Assembly (NCBI RefSeq): GCF_009870065.1
Contig: NZ_WWIA01000365.1
Location: 1-35,897 of the forward strand
Direction: 5' to 3'
DNA: 35,897 nt
Origin: Streptomyces sp. SID5785
Lineage (GTDB): Bacteria > Actinomycetota > Actinomycetes > Streptomycetales > Streptomycetaceae
The notes under the pieces are model-generated. The model was given only the letters and a program-made list of their open reading frames with translations, made no database searches and was not told where the DNA came from. This document shows positions 6,094 through 14,974 of the stretch, piece by piece. How positions within the stretch are numbered: position 1 is the stretch's first letter; the number at the start of each line of letters is the position of its first letter. Made by a program: the position numbers and the translations under genes.

Positions 6094-6938
6094 CGAATGT
6101 TCTCCTTCAGGGTTCGACTGATCAGCTGGCGTGAACGCTTGGTGTCGAGTGCAGCTGCCTGGATGAGCTCGAACGCGCGTGTGTACTCGCGTACGTGGGG
6201 TTCGCCCTCCAGGTAGACGGCATCGGTGATGCCGTCCCGGTAGACGACGTCAGGATCTTCGGGATCGGGGAAACCGAGGATCGTGAAGGCGCCGGTGATG
6301 GGGTGAGGAGCCGAGTCGAACGGCAGAACCTGGAGCGTGACGGAGGTCGAATCTCCTACCCCCAGGAGGCGTTCGAGCTGGCCGCGCATCACGGAGCGAC
6401 CGCCCACGAGGTTGCGGAGCGCGGCCTCGTGACAGATGAACGCTGCCTCTGGGGCATGCTCACGCGTCAACATCCCCTGACGCTCCATCCGTACGTCGAT
6501 GGCGCGCTCGACCTCGAACGGATCCGTCCGGGAGTCTGCGACATGGAGTGCCCGGATGTAGTCGGGCGACTGAAGAAGTCCCGGCACGACCTCGCACTGG
6601 TACTGCCTGAACGAGGCGGCGTCCTGCTCCAGTCCGATGTAGATGTTGAACCACTCCGGGATTCCCGACCCGTGAAGCTGCCACCAGCCCTTGGTCTTGG
6701 CCTCCTGCGCCAGCGACCGTAGAAAGCCGCGCAGCTCGTCGCTGGTCTCGTAGAGGCGGCAGAGCGCTTCCACGTCTGTCGGTTGGACGCGGCCGTGGCC
6801 CGTCTCCATCCGGTTGACCTTGGATCCGCTCCAGTCCATGGCCGCACCCACCTGGGCGCACGTCATGCCGCTCGTCTCACGCAGCTTCTTCAGTTCGATC
6901 GACAGTCGTCGGCGACGTGCCGTCGGTGATCCGGCCAT
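6090..6938 (-). CDS. XRE-family regulator with DUF5753 domain
   Basis: The 282-aa protein has an N-terminal XRE helix-turn-helix (about residues 12-70: LKKLRETSGMTCAQVGAAM, SGSKVNRMETGHGRV). A DUF5753 domain follows (about 95-275) with QYQCEVVPGLLQSPDYIRAL, RQGMLTREHAPEAAFICHEA and FTILGFPDPEDPDVVYRDG. This is the standard Streptomyces WhiJ-like regulator architecture. The ATG at 6938 is preceded by AGGGAGGA about nine bases upstream. It forms an operon with the DUF397 gene and is divergent from a GHKL ATPase at 7155. The ligand and targets are unknown; a palindrome at 7023-7035 is a candidate operator. Confidence 0.95.
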   Translation of the reverse strand: MAGSPTARRRRLSIELKKLRETSGMTCAQVGAAMDWSGSKVNRMETGHGRVQPTDVEALCRLYETSDELRGFLRSLAQEAKTKGWWQLHGSGIPEWFNIYIGLEQDAASFRQYQCEVVPGLLQSPDYIRALHVADSRTDPFEVERAIDVRMERQGMLTREHAPEAAFICHEAALRNLVGGRSVMRGQLERLLGVGDSTSVTLQVLPFDSAPHPITGAFTILGFPDPEDPDVVYRDGITDAVYLEGEPHVREYTRAFELIQAAALDTKRSRQLISRTLKENIR

Positions 6939-7022
6939 TGGAACGGGTCCTCCCTGCTAGCGGGACACAGTCTCAGTGCCAAGAGGAGGCATTGCCAACC
7001 ACTCGATGGAGGGAATCCCATC

Positions 7023-7035
7023 ATGCAAATTGCAT
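7023..7035. promoter_or_regulatory. Palindrome ATGCAA-A-TTGCAT in the divergent promoter region
   Basis: A perfect 6-bp inverted repeat with a single central base lies 84 bp upstream of the XRE gene and 120 bp upstream of the GHKL ATPase gene. A second palindrome, ATGCGCAT, is at 7042-7049. It is the least GC-rich patch in this gap, so a promoter with an operator is plausible; the XRE protein is a natural candidate to bind it. Confidence 0.45.
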
Positions 7036-7154
7036 AGCGGGATGCGCATGGTCACGCTTGGTGGTGGGTGAGGGGCGATCGGGTCACCAACTCGACGCCT
7101 CGACAGGCCGGTTGCGGCCCACCCCACCCACCGTGATCCTCCGGAGGGGGAGAG

Positions 7155-7811
7155 ATGGAGACACGACAGATCTGCGTGCGTCGTAAACCCTGGACGTTGG
7201 CGTTCGCGGCAGAACCCGAGGAACTGGCCGCCTTGCGCCGCATCACCGGCCTCCACCTGCGGTGCTGGGGGCTGCATCACCTCGTCGACGCCGCGCAGTT
7301 GTGCGTGACGGAGCTCGTCACGAACGTCATCGGACATGTGGGGCCGGGCACCCCGGCCGAGCTCTCGCTCGGCATGCGGGGCACGGCCGTGCGGATCGAG
7401 GTGCAGGACCCGGATCTCAGGGCGCTGCCCACCTTGCTGCGGGCGGCCGACGACGCCGAGGGAGGTCGCGGTATGGCCATCGTCGCCGCGACGGCCCGGC
7501 GGTGGGGGGTCCTCATCCAGGACGATCGAAAGGTCACGTGGTGTGAGCTGGCCACAGGGCTTGGACGACCGGGAGGCCACATCGACGACGACCGGGTGAA
7601 CCGGGCGGAGGCGCTGTTGGCGTTGTACTGCGAGGCGGAAGCCCTCCGGACAGCAGGGCCAAGGGCAGCGAGCGGCAGCCAGGGCCCCGACATCACCCGG
7701 GAGGCCACGGTCGGCGCTCTGATCGCGGATCTGCTCCGCTGGGCCCGGGCCCATGGCTATGACGCGGACGACGTGCTGAGCAGCGCCGAGGCACGCATCT
7801 ACGGCGAGTAG
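7155..7811 (+). CDS. GHKL ATPase / anti-sigma-factor-like ATP-binding protein
   Basis: The 218-aa protein has an N-terminal HATPase_c_2 domain of the SpoIIAB/RsbW type. The N-box is CVTELVTNVIGHV (about residues 50-62, Asn58), the G1 box lies around VQDPD and the G2 box at GGRGMAIVAA. The C-terminal 80 residues are helical and not recognised. Such proteins bind ATP and act as anti-sigma factors or signalling kinases beside XRE/DUF397 pairs in Streptomyces. The ATG follows a strong GGAGGGGGAGAG. It converges on the DrmB-like gene and is separated from it by a terminator hairpin. Confidence 0.88.
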   Translation: METRQICVRRKPWTLAFAAEPEELAALRRITGLHLRCWGLHHLVDAAQLCVTELVTNVIGHVGPGTPAELSLGMRGTAVRIEVQDPDLRALPTLLRAADDAEGGRGMAIVAATARRWGVLIQDDRKVTWCELATGLGRPGGHIDDDRVNRAEALLALYCEAEALRTAGPRAASGSQGPDITREATVGALIADLLRWARAHGYDADDVLSSAEARIYGE

Positions 7812-7844
7812 ACCCACCGAGGGTCCTCGCCGTCACCTGCACAT

Positions 7845-7880
7845 GCCCCCGCATCTCGATCTTCCTGGGAATGCGGGGGC
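7845..7880. terminator. Bidirectional hairpin terminator between convergent genes
   Basis: Arms 7845-7854 (gcccccgcat) and 7871-7880 (atgcgggggc) are perfect reverse complements with a 16-nt loop. It sits in the 97-bp gap between the GHKL ATPase stop and the last codon of the DrmB-like gene, so it can end both transcripts. It marks the left end of the 12-gene island. Confidence 0.75.
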
Positions 7881-7908
7881 TTGCCGTTCTCGGGGACGGG
7901 CCATGCCC

Positions 7909-9783
7909 TCAGACCTGGAGCAGGTTCGAGAAGAATCCGAGCTCCGGGTCGTCCGGAGTGCCGACGAGGAGCGCTCGGTCGAGCAGGATGTTGTTGTGCT
8001 CGCAGCTGGTCTCGGGGAGCATCACGCAGGCGTGGCACGCGGCCAGGTTGGTACCGCCGGTGCCGGACCTGCGCGACTCGACGCACAACGGATCCGACGA
8101 GCACCATTCGGCGCGGCGCACAGCAGAGTGGAGAGTGTCCGCGAGGCGTTCGGGCTCGCCCTGTGACACAAGTCCGCCAAGGCTGCCTGCCGAGTCGCTC
8201 GTGGCCGTGTAGATCAGCACGCCGGCCATCTGCTCGTCGGCGTAGAGCCGCTCGCGCAGGGCCGCCGCCGGATAGCCGGCGTCCAGACTCCACTCGTTGA
8301 TGAGCACATGCGCCAGGGTGTGCAGGAGAACCATGCGAGGGGTGGCGGGGGAGACCGGGACGTGCGCCGGGTCCGTGGCGCGTTGTTCCAGGAGCTTCTG
8401 GTGTGCGAAGCGAATCCTCTCCACGCGGGCGCCCGTGGCCAGAGCCGTCTCCCAGTCGTGCAACCGCTCCCCGTCGAGGCGCAGGAAGACGCCCTCGCCG
8501 CGTACCTCCATCGCCGGCAACCAGTTCAGATTCGAGGCGGCGAGCGCGGCCTCGTGCGCCTCCGTCGCCGAATCGGGTTCGGCGAGCCGCGTGAACGCCT
8601 TCAGGGCGCGTACCTCACGCAGCTTCTTCACCAGCATGGGGCCGGTCACACCCAATGGGCCCAGGACCTTCGGATCACCGAACGGAGGCTCGCAGACGAA
8701 CTGTTCCCCGTGAGAGTGCTCGCGATCGCTGTTGCCCGCCCGCAGGCGCTCGTACTCCTTGTTGCGCAGGGCCTGGTATCGATGTTCGAAAGTGGGGTTC
8801 TCCTCGCCCTGCGGATCCTCTTCTCGTTCGGCCGCGAGCAGTTCCATCACCTGATCCACGGACACCGGCGGCCCGTCGGGAAAGGCGCCATGGAGGAAGC
8901 CCTCGATCGCGGCCCTGCCCTCCAGCTGGCGCAGCGTCGACCATCGGTCCGCGAGCGGGTCGGCGCGGCCGTCGCTCCACGGTGGGATGGAGAGGGCCGA
9001 CTTGAGGACCGGCTGCCATGCGGACGACGAACCGCGCTGGATCGTGCGAGCCGTCTCGGCGCACGACTGCGCGGGGACCGACGTGCCGAGCCAGGGGCGG
9101 GTGCCTCGGCAGCGGAGGCCGAGGTCCTTCAGCGCGTTCTTGCGGAAGGATCCCTCCATCGAGACCTCGGGCACGGTGCCGCAGGTGCAGGACACGAGGA
9201 TCGACCGCAGTGACGAACTCCGCCCGGATGAGCGCAGCTTGAGTGTCCCGCCGCAGGTGCCCGCGGTCGCGCCGGAGCCGCCTCCACGCTCGGAGGAGCG
9301 GTGGACCCAGTGCCAGTACGGGAACTCGTCGATGTGTCCGGCCTCGCAGGCGATGACGAATCGGGAGGGGACCAGGTCGGCCTCACAGGTACCGCACGTG
9401 CTGCTTCCTGGCGGGGAGTTGAAGGACCGGTGCCGCTGGAGGTCCTTGCACTCGGGGCACGAGTGCATGAGGGGGAAGCGTCGTACGCGCAGTCCGTCCC
9501 TGCTGCTCTCGGCGGACGAAGGGGGCAGTCGGAAGTGGCTGACGCCCAGCAGCCGGGACAGACGCTGTTCGTGGATGCGTGGGGACTCGTCGCGGTCCCA
9601 GCGTGTCTCTGCCCCGTCCAGGCCGGAGACGATGAACGACTCCTGGTCGACGGCGATCATCGCCCCGACCCCGTACGTGGTGATCGCCTGTGCGCGGCGG
9701 ACCGCACCCCGGCGGAGCAGGTTGAGGGCGGGAACGGTGCTGTTCGCGCCGGTCCGGCGACGGCGGGCGGGGGGCGGGGTCAT
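7909..9783 (-). CDS. drmB: DrmB-like DUF1998 protein of a DISARM-type helicase pair
   Basis: From the ATG at 9783 the product is 624 aa. Near the N-terminus it has the DrmB-type segment AQAITTYGVGAMIAV (residues 31-45), then a zinc-ribbon-like CxxC pair (C109, C112, C130, C133). The C-terminal DUF1998 region starts at about 484 (HTLAHVLINEWSL) and ends in a Cys-rich cluster (CHACVMLPETSCEHNN, near residues 575-590). In DISARM, DrmB partners the DrmA helicase. The chosen start overlaps the drmA stop by 4 bp (ATGA), and the extra upstream codons of the open frame are inside drmA. It is the last gene of a four-gene unit. No DrmC phospholipase D follows, which departs from canonical DISARM. Confidence 0.87.
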   Translation of the reverse strand: MTPPPARRRRTGANSTVPALNLLRRGAVRRAQAITTYGVGAMIAVDQESFIVSGLDGAETRWDRDESPRIHEQRLSRLLGVSHFRLPPSSAESSRDGLRVRRFPLMHSCPECKDLQRHRSFNSPPGSSTCGTCEADLVPSRFVIACEAGHIDEFPYWHWVHRSSERGGGSGATAGTCGGTLKLRSSGRSSSLRSILVSCTCGTVPEVSMEGSFRKNALKDLGLRCRGTRPWLGTSVPAQSCAETARTIQRGSSSAWQPVLKSALSIPPWSDGRADPLADRWSTLRQLEGRAAIEGFLHGAFPDGPPVSVDQVMELLAAEREEDPQGEENPTFEHRYQALRNKEYERLRAGNSDREHSHGEQFVCEPPFGDPKVLGPLGVTGPMLVKKLREVRALKAFTRLAEPDSATEAHEAALAASNLNWLPAMEVRGEGVFLRLDGERLHDWETALATGARVERIRFAHQKLLEQRATDPAHVPVSPATPRMVLLHTLAHVLINEWSLDAGYPAAALRERLYADEQMAGVLIYTATSDSAGSLGGLVSQGEPERLADTLHSAVRRAEWCSSDPLCVESRRSGTGGTNLAACHACVMLPETSCEHNNILLDRALLVGTPDDPELGFFSNLLQV

Positions 9784-12700
9784 CGGGAAGCCTCCATGAA
9801 AAGGGCGGACTCGGCGTCGACGTCGCGCAGGCTCCACAAGGTGGGCCACGCCTCGCGATCCTCGGTCTCGTCGTCGTACGACTTGAGGAGAGAGGGAGCG
9901 CGGTTCCCCGGCAAGGGCTCGAAGAACAGACCGCCGTGGATGTCGGCCTCGTCGCACCACCAGTCCACGAACGCGTCGAACTCCTGAGCGGTGGCGGCAG
10001 CCTCCTCTGCGGCCACGTCGGTGACACGGTCGAGAAGCAGCGTCCTGATCTCGCCTCGGAGCCGGTCCTCGTAGTCGGCCACACGGCCGGCGGCGTCGTT
10101 GGCCCGAGCGGCGGGGATCAGAGCACGGGTCAGAGCCACGACCACCGCATGGAGTCCGCGGTCGCGGGCCCGTGCCGAGAACGGGGTGACCGAGGTGGAC
10201 TCGACCTCGCGGTAGAGCGCGGAGTGGAAGTGCTGGAAGCTCTCGTAGTGCGAACGGTCCCGAGATCGTGACGAGTTCAACATCACGGCGACCAGGCCGG
10301 GGTGGGCGCGGCCGACACGGCTGGTCGCCTGGATGTACTCGGCGGTCGTCTGCGGCTGGCCCATGACGGCCATCAGTCCGAGACGATCCACGTCGACACC
10401 CACAGCGATCATGTTGGTCGCGAGGAGGACGTCCACCGTGTCCTCGTCCGGGTACTTCTTCTCGATGCGCTTCAAGCGGGTGGGGATCTCACTCGCGTCC
10501 ACCCGGCTGGTCAACTCCGAGTAGTTCGCAACGGACCGCACGTCGACGCCCTCACGTGCGGCAAGGAGCTCCAGGTGGGCCACGACGTCGTCGTGGACCT
10601 GAAGTTCCGCGGCCGACAGCAATCGAAGGCTGTTGAAGTAGCCGACGAGGCTGACGTAGGCATCACGCACCTCGTCCGCGGTGCGCGCGTGCTTCGCCCG
10701 GTGCAGGAGGGTGGCGTACGTGCGGATGAGCAGGGTCGACTGGCTGGTGCCCGGGGCGAACAGACCCACGTACCTTCGGGTCGCCTTGTCCTCGCGCGGC
10801 GTCTCGACCGCGAACCAGGAGTCGCGGGCGTCCAGGCCGGCCGGCGGGAACTGTCGCACCTCCCGGTCGAAGAGATTCTGCCCCTGGTCCGCAGCGCGCC
10901 GGATCGTGGCAGTGGAAGCGATCACCTTGGGGCGGCCCGCCCACGGCCGGCCGGGAACGGCCGGGAGCGAGGAGAGTGCGTCCACCGCCGTCTCGTACAG
11001 GCCGGTGAGCGTGCCGAGCGGACCGGAGATGAGGTGAAGTTCGTCCTGGACGATGAGCTCCGGAGGCGGTGTCGCGTCGTCCCGATCACGGTTGAAGAGG
11101 GCGGCGGTGGCCGGTCGCCAGGGCATGGACGCGAACTTGTCCACGGTGGCGATCACCAGCGTCGGGCGGGCCGCGTAGACGGCCTCGTCGACCATGTGCA
11201 CCGGCAGACCGTCCGCGAAGGCACAGCCGGTGTTCGAGCAGCGTACGAACATGCGGCGGGCCTCCTGGTCCGCCTCGTAGTCACGTGCGTCGAGACGGGT
11301 GCCGCACCACGGGCAGGCATGCAGTTGGACAGGGTTCTCCTTGGCGAGGCGCTTGTCGAGATCGGCTCGCAGCTCCCGGAGCTTTTCGCCGGCGCTCTCG
11401 AGGGTGTTCGGCGTCGCCGACTTCCCCACCCACATCCCCAGGGAGAACTCTTCCTCCCCGAGCGTCGCCGGATCGGTGCGTCGCACCTGCTCCATGGCGC
11501 AGAGCAGGATCGCGGCACGCTCGAACTGCTGGAGCGTGAGCAGTCGCAGCGTGTAGCGCATCAGGACAGAGACGCCGCCGCCGTCGGCACCGAGGCGGAT
11601 ACGGCGGAGGAAGGAGGTGAGCGCGATCAGCCCGAGGTAGGCCTCGGTCTTTCCACCTCCTGTGGGGAACCACAGGAGGTCGGAGAACGCTCGGTCCGGG
11701 TGCGCGGGATCGTTCACCCCGGCCAGACACAGCAGCACGAAGGCGATCTGGAAGGGCCGCCAATGTCCCGCCTCCGGCCGCGGAACGCCCTGACGTCCGC
11801 TCTTCACCCAGGCGCTGCGCGCCCGCTGCTCCGCCATGGCGCGGTTGGCGAGCCGGAACGCCTGCATCAGGTCCGCTTCGGCAGCCAGCAGATCGATGCC
11901 CTCGCGGATCCTGGCCAGGGCTTCGCGACAGTCGCGGATTCGTTCCTGCGCGGGTTCGTGATGTTCCTCGTCCTTGAACGTGGCCGCTTCGAACTCCTTG
12001 GCCTCGATCCAGTGCTCGTACCCGTCCGCGAGCGCGCGCAGCGCGTCCAGGACCTCGGAGTCGGGGCGCTCGGCCAGGCCGACCATGGACAGGGACGAGG
12101 TGTCGATCTCTGGGTTGGAGTCGGTGAGGAGCACCTCGACCGAGGGCACGAACGAACTGCGCACCTCGGCGACAGCGGCCTCCCGGGGGTCGTTGACCCC
12201 GATCGGCGACGGGGTCCAGTCCCATTCCGCGGCGCATCCGTGGCCGACCGCGAAGGTCGGGGCGTGCCGATGGAGCAATCGGCTCGTCGCGACCTCGGGG
12301 TCGTGGGACGCCGTGTGCGCCCGGCGCTCGACGATGGAACTCGACCCGTCTGCCGACCGCACGACGAGCCCGCACTGGAAGAGTGCGAAGGCGTCCTGGA
12401 GTTCCCGCTCGCCGACCTTGTTCTCGTTGACCAGCGTGACCGTGATCGTGACCGTGCCGGAGATCGGGCTGCGGCGCCGGACGATGAACCGGAGCAGGGC
12501 CCCGAAGCCCAGATCGACCTCGAGACGCGGGTTCGGAGTCGACACGTCGATCGGCAGGACCGGCGCGAACACGACTTCCTCATGACGCCAGTGTTCGCGC
12601 TGTTCGGAGGTGGTACGCGCCTCGGCACGGCGAGCCGAGACCGGCTGACCGTCGGCGTCGATCGGCACGTACCTCGCGGCCCGCGGCTCGACAACAATCG

Positions 12701-13067
12701 ATCCACAGATGCTCGGATCGACCGCGAAGCTCATGCCCATCGAAGACGGTCGCCGGTCACCCGTCGTGTCGGGCTCCTGCGCCGGTGACTCCTCCCCGTC
12801 CCCACGTCCGCGGACAGGCGCCTCGTCGTCGCCCCGGTACTCGTCGGCGTCCTCGCGGAGGGCCTGTTCCGCGGCGGCGCTCGCCGGCATCGGGTACAGA
12901 ACGCCTGACAAGTACCGGTCGATCGGCGCGTCCTGGGTCAGCACCTCGTTCCCGTCCTCATGTGCCGCGTCCGGTGCCGGGCCGAACAGCTCACGTCGCA
13001 GCCCCACGAGCAGCTCCTCGTCGCGGACCCGATAGTGCTCGGCGTGCGGTCCTGCCGTGTGTGTCAT
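9780..13067 (-). CDS. drmA: DrmA-like SF2 helicase
   Basis: The ATG at 13067 overlaps the stop of the UvrD-like gene (ATGA) and gives 1095 aa. The helicase core shows motif I FPTGGGKTEAYLGL (about residues 466-479), motif II VQDELHLISGP (about 670-680, DELH rather than DEAH) and motif III ASTATIRRA. Motifs V-VI follow (ATNMIAVGVDVDRLG and YIQATSRVGR, about 910-920). A four-Cys insertion (CPWCG and CSNTGC, about 584-615) lies between motifs I and II. The N-terminal 460 residues are not assignable by eye. DELH, the zinc insertion and the adjacent DUF1998 gene match the DrmA helicase of DISARM. It probably translocates on DNA together with DrmB; the substrate here is inferred. Confidence 0.87.
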   Translation of the reverse strand: MTHTAGPHAEHYRVRDEELLVGLRRELFGPAPDAAHEDGNEVLTQDAPIDRYLSGVLYPMPASAAAEQALREDADEYRGDDEAPVRGRGDGEESPAQEPDTTGDRRPSSMGMSFAVDPSICGSIVVEPRAARYVPIDADGQPVSARRAEARTTSEQREHWRHEEVVFAPVLPIDVSTPNPRLEVDLGFGALLRFIVRRRSPISGTVTITVTLVNENKVGERELQDAFALFQCGLVVRSADGSSSIVERRAHTASHDPEVATSRLLHRHAPTFAVGHGCAAEWDWTPSPIGVNDPREAAVAEVRSSFVPSVEVLLTDSNPEIDTSSLSMVGLAERPDSEVLDALRALADGYEHWIEAKEFEAATFKDEEHHEPAQERIRDCREALARIREGIDLLAAEADLMQAFRLANRAMAEQRARSAWVKSGRQGVPRPEAGHWRPFQIAFVLLCLAGVNDPAHPDRAFSDLLWFPTGGGKTEAYLGLIALTSFLRRIRLGADGGGVSVLMRYTLRLLTLQQFERAAILLCAMEQVRRTDPATLGEEEFSLGMWVGKSATPNTLESAGEKLRELRADLDKRLAKENPVQLHACPWCGTRLDARDYEADQEARRMFVRCSNTGCAFADGLPVHMVDEAVYAARPTLVIATVDKFASMPWRPATAALFNRDRDDATPPPELIVQDELHLISGPLGTLTGLYETAVDALSSLPAVPGRPWAGRPKVIASTATIRRAADQGQNLFDREVRQFPPAGLDARDSWFAVETPREDKATRRYVGLFAPGTSQSTLLIRTYATLLHRAKHARTADEVRDAYVSLVGYFNSLRLLSAAELQVHDDVVAHLELLAAREGVDVRSVANYSELTSRVDASEIPTRLKRIEKKYPDEDTVDVLLATNMIAVGVDVDRLGLMAVMGQPQTTAEYIQATSRVGRAHPGLVAVMLNSSRSRDRSHYESFQHFHSALYREVESTSVTPFSARARDRGLHAVVVALTRALIPAARANDAAGRVADYEDRLRGEIRTLLLDRVTDVAAEEAAATAQEFDAFVDWWCDEADIHGGLFFEPLPGNRAPSLLKSYDDETEDREAWPTLWSLRDVDAESALFMEASR

Positions 13068-14974
13068 GCGAGCTGCTCCTTCTCCTCGTCGGACTCGCTC
13101 TTCCGATACCTGCCGATGCCGGTGATACGCGGAGCGATCCACACGCCCCGGTCGCCCAGCCCGGCATTCGCCCCGGCGGCGGTGCTGCCCGACACCGTCT
13201 CCAACGTGTCCACCCGCAGTGCACAGATCTCGTCGGGCCACCAGGGTTCCCACCCCCGATTCACCTTCTGCACCTGATACAGGTCGTGGGTGAACCTTTC
13301 GGAGGCCTCGCCGATCTCACGACCTTCGTGCAACAGGACGTACGGTGGGCTCTGCCACTCGCCGAGCGGAAGGTCGTGTCGTCTGCGCAGGACGACCTCG
13401 TCGCCGGGCCGGACCCGCTCCAGGAGGTAGGACTGGGTCGCGACGGCACCGTGCTCGCCCGCGGCCGGGGCGTCCGGGGAGACGTCATGGGCACCCGCCA
13501 CGATCCCGGCCCGGTCCCATGCTTTGAATCCACCGACGTACTGGCGTCCGCTCCTCCGGCGTTCCGCGCGCTTCACGATCGGAACCCGGGGTCCGTCCAT
13601 GAAGTGGAGGTCCTGCCGCGCGCGAGTCATGGCCACGTAGAGGGCCCACGCCTCGGCCCGCAGGTCCAGGTTCTCCTTGAACTGCTTGCGCAGTTCGGCA
13701 ACGGTCGGAGGCGTCAGCACGATCACCCGGTCGAACTCGAGGCCCTTCGCTCGGTGCGCCGTGGACACCGTGAGCCTTGCCGCCTCGCGGTCGGCCGCCT
13801 CGTCCGGGAAGCGCCGGTCGGCGACCGCGCGACGCAGCCGGTCGAGGTCGACGATGTCCCGCCCGGGACCGCGGGCGACCCGCCGTAGCACGGTCCACAG
13901 GACCTCTGTGTCCGGCTCGTACGGCAGAGGGATCGAGGCGAGAAGGGAGCGGAACCTTTCTGCCGACAGCGAGGAGGCCTCCGTACTGCGCAACAGCTCG
14001 GCCACCCAGTACGGGATCGGCCGTTCCTCCAACGGCTGCCGCAACCTGTGATCGATTCCATGGGCGTGCAGAAGTCCGGAGACGACGAGAGCCTGGCGAT
14101 TGTCGCGAGTCAGAACGGCCGTGGTGTCGCCGGAGGTACGGAGACTGTCCAGCGCGAGCCGGTCGGTGAGGCCCGCCATCCGGTTCGCGGGGTCGAGCAG
14201 CAACTCACGCAGCTCGTCGAAGAGCCGGGTGGCCTCCTCCTCGTCCGCGATCTCCTGGAGCCGGGGGCCGTGGGCGAGCGCGACCCGGGCCTCCGGCGTG
14301 GCGGCGCGGAAGTTCTCGCTCAGCCGCAGCTCCACGAGATCCAGGGCGAACGAGGCACGCAGCCAGGTGAAGAAGAACCCGGTCTCGTCGATCCGCTCGG
14401 AGGCATCCTCGATCTGGAACCCGTACACGAACTGAGCGGTGTCGCCGACCACGGTGAAGCCGCAGGTCTCCTGATGGACGTCGAGCAGCGTCTGGACGAG
14501 CTCCCGGCGGGCCCCGACCAGGTCCTGGACCTCGTCGATCATGACGTGGGCCGGCGGCACCGCGTCCCCGGCCGCCAGCACACCCTGCGCGACCGCGTCG
14601 GCCGCCGCCGCGATGCGCTCGTCGAAGCCGACTGAGCTCCATTCCCGGTCCGGGTACGCCTGTGTGACGATGCCGTACGCCCAGGCGTCGAAGGTCTGGG
14701 CCCGGACCCGACGAGCACGATCCCCGTGTCGGGCGAGCCGCTCGCGCAGCTCGCGCGCAGCCGCCCGCGAGAAGGTCAGCACGAGGATCTCCGAGGCCTC
14801 CAGGGCCTCGTCGGGGTCCTCGTGCCCGCACAGTTGGTCGAGGCGACGCACCAGCGTGTGTGTCTTGCCCGCACCTGCCATGGCGGTGACGACGACACGC
14901 GCGTCCCACGGCTGCTCGACCACGGCCCGCTGCTCGGCGGTGAGCGGGGGCGAGTCGAGGTAGGCGTCGGTCAC
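13064..14974 (-). CDS. UvrD/Rep-like superfamily 1 helicase
   Basis: The 636-aa protein contains the SF1A set. Motif I is AMAGAGKTHT (31-40), motif Ia LTFSRAAARELRER (66-79), motif II MIDEVQD (145-151) and motif III GDTAQFVYGFQ (177-187). SENFRA (motif IV), STAHRAKGLEFDRVIVL (motif V, about 407-423) and YVAMTRARQDL (motif VI, about 443-453) follow. The last 160 residues after motif VI are not a standard UvrD tail and may hold a small beta-barrel-like domain. It starts with GTG overlapping the previous stop (GTGA) and overlaps drmA by 4 bp, so it is translated in step with both. No nuclease motif is visible. Its likely role is 3'-5' ssDNA unwinding in the defence complex; this is inferred from position. 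Confidence 0.92.
   Translation of the reverse strand: MTDAYLDSPPLTAEQRAVVEQPWDARVVVTAMAGAGKTHTLVRRLDQLCGHEDPDEALEASEILVLTFSRAAARELRERLARHGDRARRVRAQTFDAWAYGIVTQAYPDREWSSVGFDERIAAAADAVAQGVLAAGDAVPPAHVMIDEVQDLVGARRELVQTLLDVHQETCGFTVVGDTAQFVYGFQIEDASERIDETGFFFTWLRASFALDLVELRLSENFRAATPEARVALAHGPRLQEIADEEEATRLFDELRELLLDPANRMAGLTDRLALDSLRTSGDTTAVLTRDNRQALVVSGLLHAHGIDHRLRQPLEERPIPYWVAELLRSTEASSLSAERFRSLLASIPLPYEPDTEVLWTVLRRVARGPGRDIVDLDRLRRAVADRRFPDEAADREAARLTVSTAHRAKGLEFDRVIVLTPPTVAELRKQFKENLDLRAEAWALYVAMTRARQDLHFMDGPRVPIVKRAERRRSGRQYVGGFKAWDRAGIVAGAHDVSPDAPAAGEHGAVATQSYLLERVRPGDEVVLRRRHDLPLGEWQSPPYVLLHEGREIGEASERFTHDLYQVQKVNRGWEPWWPDEICALRVDTLETVSGSTAAGANAGLGDRGVWIAPRITGIGRYRKSESDEEKEQLA

Noticed and set aside
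10302-12788. 828-codon plus-strand open frame opposite drmA
   Set aside because: It has no motif and is the antisense frame of a gene with clear helicase motifs; such shadows are expected at this GC content.
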